Source: Opitutaceae bacterium
GTDB taxonomy: Bacteria > Verrucomicrobiota > Verrucomicrobiia > Opitutales > Opitutaceae
Assembly (NCBI GenBank): GCA_026125215.1
Contig: JAHCLN010000012.1
Coordinates: 1 to 43,637 of the forward strand
Length of the DNA stretch: 43,637 nucleotides
Reading direction: 5' to 3'
In this document: piece by piece, positions 1-10,958 of the stretch
Layout: every line of letters starts with the position of its first letter
Position numbering within the stretch: position 1 is the first letter of the stretch
The notes under the pieces: model-generated
Seen by the model: only the letters and a program-made list of their open reading frames with translations
Databases searched by the model: none
Told to the model about the DNA's origin: nothing
Program-made: the position numbers and the translations under genes

Positions 1-33
1 TTGGAGGCAAGTCTGGCCTGACCGTAAACACCC

Positions 34-786
34 ATGTTTCATCCCACCACAGTGCAGCGCGTGGAGGAAAGGGCGCGGCCGGCGGGACAGCCGGCCATGT
101 ATCAGCGCTGGGCTGAGCTGTTGTTTCTCCATTGGGCCGTCGAGCCCGCCGAGATCCAGCGCACGTTGCCCGAGGGACTGAGCGTGGATGTGTGCCAAGG
201 CCGCGCGTGGATCGGGCTGGTGCCTTTCTTCATGCAACGGGTGCGGCCGCGGTTTTGTCCGGCGGTGCCGGGCTTGTCCGATTTTCTCGAAGTAAACGTG
301 CGGACCTATGTGCACGATGCGCTGGGCCGGCCCGGGGTGTGGTTCTATTCCCTCGATTGCAACCAATGGCTGGCGGTGAAGCTGGCGCGGCGGTTTTTTC
401 ACCTGCCCTACGAACACGCCCGCCAGCGGGCCGTGAAATCGGCGGACGGCTGGCTCGACTACCGGAGTGAGCGGGTCGGCGCCGGTCCGGAGTCGCATTT
501 CCGTTACCGGGCCGCCGCGACGCACACGGTGGCGGAGCCGGGCACACTCGAGTTTTTTCTGGTCGAGCGTTACCGGCTCTATGCCCACGACGCCCGGGCG
601 GACCGGCTGTGGACGGGCCGCGTGGCGCATGCGCCGTATGAAATCGCGGCGGCCGAGGTGACCCACTGCGACGGCCGGTTGCTGCAGGCCGCGGGTTTTC
701 CGGTCGGGAGCAAAGCGCCGGAGCACATCTGCGCGGCGCGGCCGGTGACGGTGGACATTTTCCCGCTGGAGCGGGTTCGCGTCTGA
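34..786 (+). CDS. DUF2071 (YqjF-like) family protein
   Basis: A 250-residue soluble protein whose N-terminal third carries the DUF2071/YqjF pattern: a Trp followed by LLFLHWAV, then a Leu-Pro-x-Gly-Leu turn (LPEGLSVD), then GRAWIGLVPF. Further conserved-looking stretches are FLEVNVRTYV near residue 85 and GVWFYSLDC near residue 102. The family has a beta-rich fold related to acetoacetate decarboxylase, and its biochemical role is not established. No signal peptide or membrane segment is seen. An alternative ATG at 97 would remove 21 poorly conserved residues and put the start just before the family core, so the true start is uncertain. It converges on the corA pair, with one base between the stop codons. 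Family assignment is firm, function is unknown. Confidence 0.85.
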   Translation: MFHPTTVQRVEERARPAGQPAMYQRWAELLFLHWAVEPAEIQRTLPEGLSVDVCQGRAWIGLVPFFMQRVRPRFCPAVPGLSDFLEVNVRTYVHDALGRPGVWFYSLDCNQWLAVKLARRFFHLPYEHARQRAVKSADGWLDYRSERVGAGPESHFRYRAAATHTVAEPGTLEFFLVERYRLYAHDARADRLWTGRVAHAPYEIAAAEVTHCDGRLLQAAGFPVGSKAPEHICAARPVTVDIFPLERVRV

Positions 787-787
787 C

Positions 788-1759
788 TCAGAGCCAGCGT
801 TTCCGCCGCAGCATGAGGAAAAGAAAGAGCATGGCGGCGGCGGTGACGGCGAAGGCAACCGGGTAGCCCAAGGGCGAGGCGGTCTCGCGCATGCGGGAGA
901 AGTTCATCCCATACCAGCCGCCGATGATGAAGACCGGCAGGGTGAGGGCGGTGAGGGCGGTGAGCACCTTGATGCCCTGGCTGGCGGCGTGGCCCGACTT
1001 GTTGAGGTAAACGCGGAAGCCGAGGATCAGCTGGTCGGCCCACGAGTAGGCCTGGGCCTCGATGCGGCTGAGCTCCTCGGCGAGGTCGCGCAGGTAGGGC
1101 ACGATGATCGGGCGGATGAGACGGAGCTTGCCCTGGCTGAGGATGGTGGCGATCTCCCGCTGCGGGCGCACGATCTGCCGCAGGGTGGAGAGTTCCTTGC
1201 GCAGGGCGATGACACGGGGGAAGAGTTCGCGCGAATCCATCTCCCGCATGACGCCGGTCTCGATCTGGTCGAGCTCCTGCCGCAGCTCGTCGAGCGCGGG
1301 CTTGTAGGCCTCGACCATGAGGTCGAGCAGCACGTGGGCGAAGCGGTCGGGCCCGCGGACGGCGACCGCGGGCGATTTGAGGTAGCGGTCGAGCGCGGCC
1401 TGCACGGGCTTGAGCGGCTGGCGGTGGAAGGTGACGATGAAGTTGCGCCCGAGGAAGAGGTCGAGCTCGGTGGTGCTGAACTTGTCCACCCGCGAGTAGT
1501 CCACGGCGTGCATCACGAGGTAGAGATGGTCGTCGTATTCCTCGAGCTTCGGCAGGGGGTTGTCCGAAAGGCAGTCCTCAATGGCGAGCGGGTGGAAGCC
1601 GAAGGCGGTTTCGAGGATGAGCCTCGACTCCTCGTCGGTGGGGTCGGCGAGGTCCACCCAGAGCATGACGTTGGGTTCGAGCCGGAGCGCCGCGAGGGTT
1701 TCCGGCGGCGGGTTGGCCGCGGCGAAACGGGTGTCGCGATAGACCAGCGTCGTGATCAT
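788..1759 (-). CDS. corA: CorA-type magnesium/divalent cation transporter (copy 1)
   Basis: A 323-residue CorA-family channel subunit, predicted to form an inner-membrane pentamer moving Mg2+ (or Co2+/Ni2+) into the cell. The large N-terminal cytoplasmic domain holds the FHPLAIEDC stretch usual in this family. Two C-terminal membrane helices are seen, with the signature YGMNF loop at residues 283-287 (GMN 284-286). The C-terminus ends in a basic RRKRWL tail. It lies 7 bp downstream of a second corA gene (1767-2732) on the same strand, so the two are almost certainly cotranscribed. The two proteins are clear paralogs along their whole length but diverged, so this is not a recent duplication. 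Which ion each copy carries cannot be told from sequence. Confidence 0.95.
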   Translation of the reverse strand: MITTLVYRDTRFAAANPPPETLAALRLEPNVMLWVDLADPTDEESRLILETAFGFHPLAIEDCLSDNPLPKLEEYDDHLYLVMHAVDYSRVDKFSTTELDLFLGRNFIVTFHRQPLKPVQAALDRYLKSPAVAVRGPDRFAHVLLDLMVEAYKPALDELRQELDQIETGVMREMDSRELFPRVIALRKELSTLRQIVRPQREIATILSQGKLRLIRPIIVPYLRDLAEELSRIEAQAYSWADQLILGFRVYLNKSGHAASQGIKVLTALTALTLPVFIIGGWYGMNFSRMRETASPLGYPVAFAVTAAAMLFLFLMLRRKRWL

Positions 1760-1766
1760 GGCGGGC

Positions 1767-2732
1767 TCAGATGAATTTCTTCCGTTTGCACCAACGCCAC
1801 ATCAGGAAGGTGAGGAACAGGGTGACGGCGATGCAGCCGTAATAGCCGTGGGGCGAGGCCAGCTCGGGCATGTGCTCGAAGTTCATCCCATACCAGGTGC
1901 CGATGACGACGGCGGGCAGGGTGATGGCGGTGAGCGCGGTCAGGACCTTGATGCCCTCGTTGGCCTCGAAGGCGGACTTGTTCAGGTAGAGGTCGAAGGA
2001 GATGAGCAGCTGGTCGGCGAAGCCCGCGGCGGTCTCCTCGATGCGGATCAGGTCATCGCGCAGGTCGCGGAAGTAGGGCAGGGAGGCGGCGCGGATGATC
2101 TTGGATTCGCCGTGGGCGAGGCGGTTGATGACATCGCGCTGCGGGCGCACGATCTGCCGCAGGTGGGAGATCTCGGACTTCAACTGGAGCAGTGCCGGGG
2201 TGAGGTCGCCGGCGGATTTCGCGAGGACGGTCTCCTCGATGTCCTCGATCTCGCCGCGCAGCTCGTCCACGACCGGTTTGTAGTTGTCGGTCAGCAGGTC
2301 GAGGATGAGGTGGGCGAGGCGGTCGGCGCTGCGGATGCCGCCGGGATTTTTGGCGCAGCGCTCGCGGGCGGCCTGGATGGAGCGGAGCGGCTGGCGGTGG
2401 AAGGTGACGACGTATTCCTTGCCAAGGAAGAGGCTGAGTTCGGTCGTGTTGAATTTCTCCGCGCGGCTGTAATCCATGCCGTGGCTGACGAGGAAGAGGT
2501 ATTCCTCGTAGTCCTCGACCTTGGGCAGCGAGTTGGGCGCGATGCAGTCCTCGATGGCGAGGGGGTGGAACTGGAAGACGTTTTCGAGGATGGATTTGAT
2601 TTCCTCCTCGGTGGGATTCTCGAGGTTGACCCACAGGAGCAGGCCCTTGTCGGCGCGGACGAGCCGCAGGGCCTCAAGTTCAAGGTCCTGGCCCACGAGC
2701 CGGCCGTCGCTGAAGATGAAGGACTGGATCAT
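1767..2732 (-). CDS. corA: CorA-type magnesium/divalent cation transporter (copy 2)
   Basis: A 321-residue CorA paralog with the same architecture as its downstream neighbour. It has an N-terminal cytoplasmic funnel domain containing FHPLAIEDC, a long helical stalk and two C-terminal membrane helices with YGMNF at residues 281-285, ending in a basic KRKKFI tail. The region before the GMN loop (LPAVVIGTWYGMNF) is more typical of the family than the IIGGWYGMNF of copy 1. It is probably the first corA of a two-gene transcription unit. A PTS EIIA-like gene ends 52 bp upstream on the same strand and could be part of the same unit. No Mg2+ riboswitch-like leader fits in the short upstream gap. Confidence 0.95.
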   Translation of the reverse strand: MIQSFIFSDGRLVGQDLELEALRLVRADKGLLLWVNLENPTEEEIKSILENVFQFHPLAIEDCIAPNSLPKVEDYEEYLFLVSHGMDYSRAEKFNTTELSLFLGKEYVVTFHRQPLRSIQAARERCAKNPGGIRSADRLAHLILDLLTDNYKPVVDELRGEIEDIEETVLAKSAGDLTPALLQLKSEISHLRQIVRPQRDVINRLAHGESKIIRAASLPYFRDLRDDLIRIEETAAGFADQLLISFDLYLNKSAFEANEGIKVLTALTAITLPAVVIGTWYGMNFEHMPELASPHGYYGCIAVTLFLTFLMWRWCKRKKFI

Positions 2733-2784
2733 GCCGCGGGTGAAGCTAGGGATCGCGGCGGCTTTGCCAAGGCCGGTTCGCCGG

Positions 2785-3261
2785 TCAGGTCGGCGGCAGC
2801 AGCTTCGCCTCGGCGGCGGCGAGCAGGCCGGCGAACTCCGCCGGGGTGCCGGCCGCCATGAGTGCGGCCCGGTTGGTTTCTTCCTTGAGGATCTTGCAGA
2901 GCGAACTGACGACCATGAGGTAGTCGGTGGGATTGGACTTCGGCGTGCCGAGGATGAACATCAGCCGCACCGTCTGGTTGCAGTTCTCGAAATGGATGCC
3001 GGGCGTGCTGCGGCCGACGGCGAGCACGATGCGTTTGACGTGCTCGGTGCGCGCGTGGGGCAGGGCGATCTCGTTGCCAAGGTAGGTGGTGTCGAGCCGC
3101 TCGCGGGCCAGCAGTTCCTGGTAGAAACCGTCGAAATTGACGACTTCCGGGTGGGTGGCGAGGAGGCGGGCGACCTCGTTGAGGGCCACGGTGCGCCGGG
3201 TGGCCTGCACCTGGAGGTTGATGCGGTCGGGATCAATCAGTTGGGAGAGTCGGACGGCCAT
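2785..3261 (-). CDS. PTS EIIA (PtsN/fructose-type) domain protein
   Basis: A 158-residue cytoplasmic protein matching the EIIA domain of the fructose/nitrogen PTS family. The phosphorylatable histidine lies in IALPHARTEHV, close to residue 82. The N-terminal MAVRLSQLIDPDRINL and the following helix fit the usual start of EIIA-Ntr proteins, which is why I place the start at the ATG ending at 3261. The frame stays open further upstream, but that extension is Pro/Arg-rich and family-unlike. Known relatives relay phosphate from a PTS phosphotransfer chain to control transporters and regulators rather than to import sugar. No HPr or EI gene is in the window, so its partners are unknown. A shared transcript with the corA genes is possible but unproven. 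Confidence 0.85.
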   Translation of the reverse strand: MAVRLSQLIDPDRINLQVQATRRTVALNEVARLLATHPEVVNFDGFYQELLARERLDTTYLGNEIALPHARTEHVKRIVLAVGRSTPGIHFENCNQTVRLMFILGTPKSNPTDYLMVVSSLCKILKEETNRAALMAAGTPAEFAGLLAAAEAKLLPPT

Positions 3262-3374
3262 GCGGGGAAGGCAAAAGACCCGCCGGCCCGCGACTTGGCA
3301 AGGCCGGATTGACCGGCTGCGGTGCCGCCGCTTTGGCGTTGCCGAGAACGGTTGGCCGCACACAAAACCATGGC

Positions 3375-3947
3375 ATGAAAAAACTCGTCCTCGGCCTGGG
3401 CATGCTGGTGCTGGCAACGTCGTTGGTGGCGCAGGAATTCACCGCCACGCTCACGCCGGAGGAGCGGCGTGAGGCGGGGCTCGACAAGCTGAGCCCCGGC
3501 GAGCTGGCCCGCCTGCAGGCGTTGGTCGAGCGCTACAAGGCCGGCGAGGTCGCGGTCGTGAAGCAGGAAGCCGAGCAGAAGATCGCGGCGGCGGAGGTCC
3601 GCGCCCAGGCGGCCGAGACGAAGGCGGCAACCGCGGCCCCGGAGCAGAAGGGGCCGGGCTGGTTCCGCGCGCTGCTGACGTTGCAGGCGGCCGGCAAGCA
3701 GGCTGCGGATGACGGGGACGTGGAGCTGCAGGTCCGGCTGGCGGGCACGCTGCGGTCCTTTGACGGCCGCCGCAGCTTCACGCTGGAGGACGGCCAGGTG
3801 TGGCGGATGATCGAGCGGGACTCCTATGCCGGGCCGACGCTGCAGAATCCCGCGGTCACGATCCGCCCGGGGGTGTTCGGGGTGTTCTGGCTGAAGGTGC
3901 CCGAGGCCGGTCTCCGGGTGAAGGTGGAGCCGGTCAAGCTCCAGTGA
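3375..3947 (+). CDS. Secreted protein of unknown function with coiled-coil linker
   Basis: A 190-residue protein I do not recognise as a named family. It begins with a clear Sec signal peptide (MKKLVLGLGMLVLATSLVAQ, cleavage after VAQ or so). An acidic helical segment follows (LTPEERREAGLDKLSPGELA), then an Ala/Glu/Lys-rich coiled-coil stretch at about residues 50-85. The last 70 residues look like a compact beta domain (RSFDGRRSFTLEDGQVWRMIE), resembling small OB- or SH3-like folds in secreted proteins. The start at 3375 is chosen because the signal peptide begins there; the frame is open further upstream without one. It is transcribed away from the EIIA gene and converges on gyrA. Periplasmic location is inferred from the signal peptide. 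Confidence 0.75.
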   Translation: MKKLVLGLGMLVLATSLVAQEFTATLTPEERREAGLDKLSPGELARLQALVERYKAGEVAVVKQEAEQKIAAAEVRAQAAETKAATAAPEQKGPGWFRALLTLQAAGKQAADDGDVELQVRLAGTLRSFDGRRSFTLEDGQVWRMIERDSYAGPTLQNPAVTIRPGVFGVFWLKVPEAGLRVKVEPVKLQ

Positions 3948-3974
3948 CCGGGCCGCGGCCGGCCCGGCCCCGGG

Positions 3975-6473
3975 TCAGGCGGTGGCGTCGTCGGCCGGTC
4001 CGGCGTTGGCTTCCTGTTCCTCGCGGGTCTCGACGATGCGGGCGATGCTGAGGAGCTTGTCGCCCTCGGCGAGGGTGAGGAGTTTCACGCCTTTCGCGCC
4101 GCGGTTGGTTTCGCGGATGGTGTTGACCGGGCAGCGCACGCTCTGGCCCTTGGCGGTGAGGAGCATGATCTCGTCGTCGTCGCGCACGCTGAGCGCACCG
4201 GCGAGGTTGATGGAATTGTCCTCGGGCAGGGTGATGGCCCAGACGCCGGAACCGCCGCGGTTGATCAGGCGGTAGTCCTCGAAGCGCGTCCGCACGCCGA
4301 GGCCGGCCTCGCTGGCGACGAGGAACTTGGCGTCGTGGTCCACGACCTCGATCACGTCGAGGTAGTCGCTCTCCAGCTTGAAGCGCATGCCGGTGACGCC
4401 GGCGGTGGCGCGCCCCGTGGCGCGGAACAGTTCCTCGCCCGATGCGGGGTCGCGTTCGCGGAAACGGACGGCGAGGCCCTGGTGGGAGACGAGGATGAGC
4501 TCGTTTTCGCCGGTGGTCAGGACGGTGCCGATGACGCTGTCGCCCTCGGCGAGGTTGATGCCGATGAGGCCGCCCTCGCGCGTGGCGTTGGCGTAGTCGG
4601 AGAGGGAGCTCTTCTTGATCATGCCGCGCTTGGTGGCCATGACGAGATAGCGGTCCGCGGCGAAATCCTGCACGCAGAGCATGGCGGCGATCTTTTCGCC
4701 CTCGGCGAGCCGGAGGAAGGAGGAGACGGACTTGCCCTTGGAGGTGCGGGTGCCCTCGGGGATGTCGTAAACCTTCTTCGCATGGCACTGGCCGATGCTG
4801 GTGAGGAAGAGGATGTAGTCGTGCGTGGAGGCGGTGAAGAGGTTCTCGACGAAGTCCTCCTCGTAGGTCTCGGCGCCGATGACGCCCTTGCCGCCGCGCT
4901 TCTGCGAGCGGTATTCGGCGACGGGGGTGCGCTTGATGAAGCCGAGATGGGAGACGGTGATGACGCAGCCCTCGTTGGGGATGACGTCCTCCATGCGGAA
5001 CTCGCCGGCCGCGGCGACGATCTCGGTGCGGCGCGGGCTGGTGTATTTGGCCTTCATCTCCAGCAGCTCCTGCTTGATGAGGGCGAGCAGCTTGGCCTCG
5101 GAATCGAGGATGCCGCGCAGCTCCTCGATGAGCTTCATCAGCTCGAGGTATTCGGCCTCGATCTTGCCGCGCTCCAGACCGGTGAGCTGGTAGAGGCGGA
5201 GCTCAAGGATGGCGTCGGTCTGGCGCTCGGAGAGCGGATACTTGGCCATCAGCTTCTGCTTGGCCTCCTCGCGGTTCTGCGAGGCGCGGATGATGCGCAC
5301 GAAATCGTCGAGGTTGTCGAGGGCGATGATGTAGCCCTCGAGGATGTGGGCGCGGTCGAGGGCCTCCTTGAGGCGGAAACGGGTGCGGCGGGTGACGACA
5401 TCGCGGCGGTGCTCGACGTAGCAGTCGATGAGTTCGCGGATGTTCATCTGCTTCGGCCGCTTCTGGTCGAGGGCGAGCAGGGTGACGCCGAAGGACGATT
5501 CGAGCGCGGTCTTCTGGAAGAGCTGGTTGATGACGACCTTGGCCTGTTCGCCGCGCTTGAGCTCGACGACGATGCGGGTGTTTTCGTCGGACTCGTCGCG
5601 CAGGTCGCGGATGCCGTCGATCTGCTTTTCGGAGACCAGCTCGGCGATGCGGGTGACGAGGCTGGCCCGGTTGACGTTGTAGGGGATCTCGGTGATGACG
5701 ATCTGCTCCATCCCGCCCTTGAGCTCCTCGGTGTGGGCCTTGCCGCGGGTGCGGACGATGCCCTTGCCGGTCTTCAGGTAGCTGAGGATGCCCTCGCGGC
5801 CGGAGATGATGCCGCCGGTGGGAAAATCAGGGCCCTGGATGATGCCGCAGAGTTCGTCGAGGGAGATGCGCGGGTTGTCGATGATGGCGCAGGTGGCGTC
5901 GATGATCTCGTCGAGGTTGTGCGGCGGGATGTTGGTCGTCATGCCGACCGCGATGCCGGTCGAGCCGTTCATCAGGAGGTTGGGCAGGGCGGAGGGAAGG
6001 ACGGTGGGTTCGGTGGTGGACTCCTTGTAGTTCGGCGCGAAGTCCACGGTGTCCTCCTCGATGTCCTTGAGGAGGTCCTCGGCGATGTCGCGCAGGCGGG
6101 CCTCGGTGTAACGGTAAGCGGCCGGGGGATCGCCGTCCACGGAGCCGAAGTTGCCCTGCGGATCAATCAGCGGGTAGCGCATGACCCAGGGCTGGGCCAG
6201 GCGGACGAGGGTGTCGTAGACCGACGAGTCGCCGTGCGGGTGGTAGTTCTTGAGCACTTCGCCGACGACGCCGGCGCACTTGTCGAAGGCGCGGTTGTGC
6301 AGCAGGCCCTCGCGGAGCATCGCGTAGAGCACGCGGCGCTGCACGGGCTTGAGGCCGTCGCGGGCATCGGGCAGGGCGCGCGAGATGATGACCGACATCG
6401 AATACTCGATGTAGGCCGTCTGCATGATGTCGGTGATGTTGGCGGAGGAGAGTTTTTCGGAAGCGGTATACAC
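3975..6473 (-). CDS. gyrA: DNA gyrase subunit A
   Basis: An 832-residue GyrA, the DNA-cleaving subunit of gyrase that introduces negative supercoils with GyrB. The catalytic tyrosine is Y122 in [10 protein letters not shown], and numbering in this region matches E. coli. The quinolone-resistance positions S83 and D87 ([10 protein letters not shown]) carry wild-type residues. A GyrA-box, QKRGGKG, is present in the C-terminal beta-pinwheel, supporting gyrase rather than topoisomerase IV. The start codon is GTG at 6473, placing [25 protein letters not shown] at the usual N-terminal position. Only 7 bp upstream of that start lies an array of 7-bp repeats, so the region where a ribosome-binding site should be is partly repeat sequence. 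It is downstream of gyrB on the same strand with a small foreign-looking gene between. Confidence 0.98.
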   Translation of the reverse strand: MYTASEKLSSANITDIMQTAYIEYSMSVIISRALPDARDGLKPVQRRVLYAMLREGLLHNRAFDKCAGVVGEVLKNYHPHGDSSVYDTLVRLAQPWVMRYPLIDPQGNFGSVDGDPPAAYRYTEARLRDIAEDLLKDIEEDTVDFAPNYKESTTEPTVLPSALPNLLMNGSTGIAVGMTTNIPPHNLDEIIDATCAIIDNPRISLDELCGIIQGPDFPTGGIISGREGILSYLKTGKGIVRTRGKAHTEELKGGMEQIVITEIPYNVNRASLVTRIAELVSEKQIDGIRDLRDESDENTRIVVELKRGEQAKVVINQLFQKTALESSFGVTLLALDQKRPKQMNIRELIDCYVEHRRDVVTRRTRFRLKEALDRAHILEGYIIALDNLDDFVRIIRASQNREEAKQKLMAKYPLSERQTDAILELRLYQLTGLERGKIEAEYLELMKLIEELRGILDSEAKLLALIKQELLEMKAKYTSPRRTEIVAAAGEFRMEDVIPNEGCVITVSHLGFIKRTPVAEYRSQKRGGKGVIGAETYEEDFVENLFTASTHDYILFLTSIGQCHAKKVYDIPEGTRTSKGKSVSSFLRLAEGEKIAAMLCVQDFAADRYLVMATKRGMIKKSSLSDYANATREGGLIGINLAEGDSVIGTVLTTGENELILVSHQGLAVRFRERDPASGEELFRATGRATAGVTGMRFKLESDYLDVIEVVDHDAKFLVASEAGLGVRTRFEDYRLINRGGSGVWAITLPEDNSINLAGALSVRDDDEIMLLTAKGQSVRCPVNTIRETNRGAKGVKLLTLAEGDKLLSIARIVETREEQEANAGPADDATA

Positions 6474-6480
6474 GGGAAAA

Positions 6481-6515
6481 GTAGTGGGTAGCGAGTAGCG
6501 GGTAGTGAGTAGTTA
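6481..6515. repeat. 7-bp tandem repeat array, gyrA side of the four-helix-bundle cassette
   Basis: Five consecutive heptamers of the form GTAGNNN: GTAGTGG, GTAGCGA, GTAGCGG, GTAGTGA and GTAGTTA. The last unit contains the stop codon of the four-helix-bundle gene (TTA read on the minus strand). The array starts 7 bp from the gyrA start codon. It is inverted relative to the array on the other side of the small gene. Confidence 0.85.
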
Positions 6516-6877
6516 CGAACCGCTGCGATTGAGGCCGTTGATGTAACCTTGGAGCAGGCGGGACACTTCCTCGAGGTCGGATTGAAGTTTGGAGGTGTCA
6601 GCGTAGCGCAGATCGTGGGCGAGAATCAATTGGTAGAGACATTCGTCGGCCGAACCTTGGGCAATGTTGTAGAACTTGAGTTTGTCGGGCTTGGTGCGCT
6701 TGCGAAAGCCCTCCACGAAATTCGAAGGGATGCTTGAGGCGGCGCGCCGAAGTTGCGAGGTCAGGGCGAAGAGCTCGTGTTTCGGAAATGATTCGGTGAC
6801 CTGATAGAGCGCGAGCACAAAGGCGTGGGCCTTTTGCCATACAACCACATCGCGGAAGGACTGGGATTTGTCGGCCA

Positions 6878-6878
<1 letters not shown>
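6513..6878 (-). CDS. Four-helix-bundle protein (S23 / 23S rRNA intervening-sequence family)
   Basis: A 121-residue protein of the family often annotated as four helix bundle or 23S rRNA intervening-sequence protein. Supporting stretches are FRDVVVWQKAHAFVLALY at the start, FPKHELFALTSQLRRAASSIPSNFVEG in the middle, and a last long helix. Relatives form homopentameric barrels and may bind nucleic acid; their cellular function is unknown. The gene sits between gyrB and gyrA, in the same orientation, and is tightly bracketed by heptameric repeats that touch both its start and its stop codon. Its composition is less GC-rich than gyrA and gyrB. I infer a mobile or transferred cassette rather than a gyrase-related gene. 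Confidence 0.9.
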
Positions 6879-9515
<2,637 letters not shown>

Positions 9516-9608
9516 TTACAAAAAAAGCGCCGTGGAAACGGCCTTTCGTTGGGTTTAACGCGAGGGTTTCGTTTGACCGCTGGGGGGATACCCACAAGGT
9601 CCTCCCCC

Positions 9609-10322
9609 ATGCTGACGCCCGTGCTTGAAAAAGTCCTGATTTTGCAGGACCGGGATGCCCGGAAACGGGGTTTGGAGGCCCAGTTGAAGGCCGTGCCGGG
9701 CGATATCGGACAGGTGGAGCAGCGGATCGCCGCCGAAAAGGCCGCCATCGAGGCCGCCAAGGCCGAATGGAACTCGCTTGAGACCAAAAAGAAGCTGCTG
9801 GAGACCGAGATCGGCTCCGCCGAGGCGAAGCTGGCCAAATACAAAACCCAGCAGTCTCAGGTCCGCAAAAACGACGAATATCAGGCCTTGGGCCACGAGA
9901 TCGCCACGACCGAGGGTGCGATCAGCGCGCTGGAAGGCTCCGAACTGGAAATCATGTATGCGATCGACGAGGCGAAGAAGAAATTCACCGCGGCCGAGGC
10001 GGAGCTGAAGGCCAACATCGCCGGGCATCAGTCGCGGATCGCCACCCTGCGGGAGCGCGAAACCAGCCTGCGGTCGGAGCTCGAAGCGGCGACGGGCGAT
10101 TTCGAGGCCGCCCGGGCCGCCTTGGACGAATCCGCGCGCCGGGTATACGACCGGCTGGCCGCCCGGGCGCTGCCGGTGTGCGTGCCCATCCGCGGCGGCA
10201 AGTGCGGCGGCTGCCACCTGAAAGTTTCCTCCGAGGTCGAATCCGCCGCCCGGGGCAAGTCGGTGGAGGGCCAACTCGCGGCTTGCGACCAATGCGGCCG
10301 GCTGGTTTATTGGGAATCCTAG
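9609..10322 (+). CDS. Coiled-coil zinc-ribbon protein (C4-type, CT398-like)
   Basis: A 237-residue protein. Roughly residues 1-180 form a long antiparallel coiled coil rich in Ala, Glu and Lys, beginning MLTPVLEKVLILQDRD. It ends in a C4 zinc ribbon with GGKCGGCHLKVS and AACDQCGRLVYW supplying four cysteines. The pattern fits the widespread family described as C4-type zinc ribbon domain or CT398-like proteins. Some members are thought to act in protein export or nucleic-acid contexts, but no firm function is established. The TAG stop at 10320-10322 lies inside the 5' strand of the RNase P RNA P1 helix, so this gene and rnpB physically overlap and may be cotranscribed. It is transcribed divergently from gyrB. 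Confidence 0.85.
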   Translation: MLTPVLEKVLILQDRDARKRGLEAQLKAVPGDIGQVEQRIAAEKAAIEAAKAEWNSLETKKKLLETEIGSAEAKLAKYKTQQSQVRKNDEYQALGHEIATTEGAISALEGSELEIMYAIDEAKKKFTAAEAELKANIAGHQSRIATLRERETSLRSELEAATGDFEAARAALDESARRVYDRLAARALPVCVPIRGGKCGGCHLKVSSEVESAARGKSVEGQLAACDQCGRLVYWES

Positions 10323-10783
10323 TTTTGGGGCCTGGTCGTCGCTCCGAGTTCTTTGATCCCAAGGTGCGGGTAACGCCGCGCCCGTTTGAGAAGTTCGGAG
10401 AGGAAAGTCCGGACACCACAGGGCAGGATGCCGCACGAGCTTCACCGCAAGTGCGGGCGCCCGGCGTCAAGGCCGGGTGACGGACAGTGTCACAGAGAAC
10501 ATACCGCCAACCGGGCAACCGGGAGGTAAGGGTGAAAAGGTGGGGTAAGAGCCCACCGCGCCGACGGCGACGTCGGCGGCACGAAAAACCCCGTCCGGTG
10601 CAAGGCAAAATAGGTGGCTGGGCGGCCCGTCCTACAGCCACGGGTATGCCGCACCCGTCCAGCACTCCGCGAAAGCGGAGCTACGGAGGGCAGGTCAGCC
10701 GCGAGGCGGACGTTGAGAGAAATGACGACCGAAGCGCCGCAAGGCGCGGAACAGAATCCGGCTTACCGGCCCCAAAACTAGGA
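10317..10783 (+). ncRNA. rnpB: RNase P RNA (bacterial type A-like)
   Basis: This is the catalytic RNA that trims 5' leaders from pre-tRNA. The universally conserved CR-I sequence GAGGAAAGTCCGGAC is at 10400-10414. ACAGAGAACATACCGCC and GGTAAGGGTGAAAAGGTGG follow at about 10493-10544, and the 3' conserved block with AATGACGACCG and ACAGAATCCGGCTTA is at about 10720-10765. A perfect 16-bp P1 helix pairs TCCTAGTTTTGGGGCC at 10317-10332 with its complement at 10768-10783, which fixes the ends. The length, about 467 nt, is somewhat above the typical 350-420. The 5' strand of P1 includes the stop codon of the upstream gene. Confidence 0.95.
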
Positions 10784-10785
10784 TT

Positions 10786-10812
10786 TTTCCCGCAACCGGA
10801 TGGGGCGGGAAA
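10786..10812 (+). terminator. Possible terminator or processing hairpin after rnpB
   Basis: An 8-bp stem TTTCCCGC/GCGGGAAA with an 11-nt loop begins 3 bp after the end of P1. No T-tract follows directly; a short run of T lies about 18 bp further on. It could be a weak intrinsic terminator or a 3'-end processing signal. Confidence 0.4.
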
Positions 10813-10844
10813 TGCCGGCTGACCTCCTGATTTTTGGTTAGAAC

Positions 10845-10916
10845 GGCCACAAATAAAATTGTGGCCATCGCACTGAGGCGCGGTAGCGCCGGTAGGGTCC
10901 GCTCTCCGAGCGGACC
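10845..10916. repeat. Two perfect intergenic palindromes
   Basis: GGCCACAA/TTGTGGCC (10845-10852 and 10859-10866, 6-nt loop) is followed by GGTCCGCTC/GAGCGGACC (10896-10904 and 10908-10916, 3-nt loop). Both lie between rnpB and the convergent PilX-like gene. The second, long-stemmed and short-looped, resembles dispersed REP-like elements. No T-tract follows either in the minus direction. Confidence 0.6.
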
Positions 10917-10958
10917 GCGACCAGGATTTTACGCAAACCGCTTCAGGAGTATCCGGTA

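Noticed and set aside
10487..10822. A 111-codon plus-strand open frame.
   Set aside because: It lies inside the RNase P RNA, which explains its base conservation.
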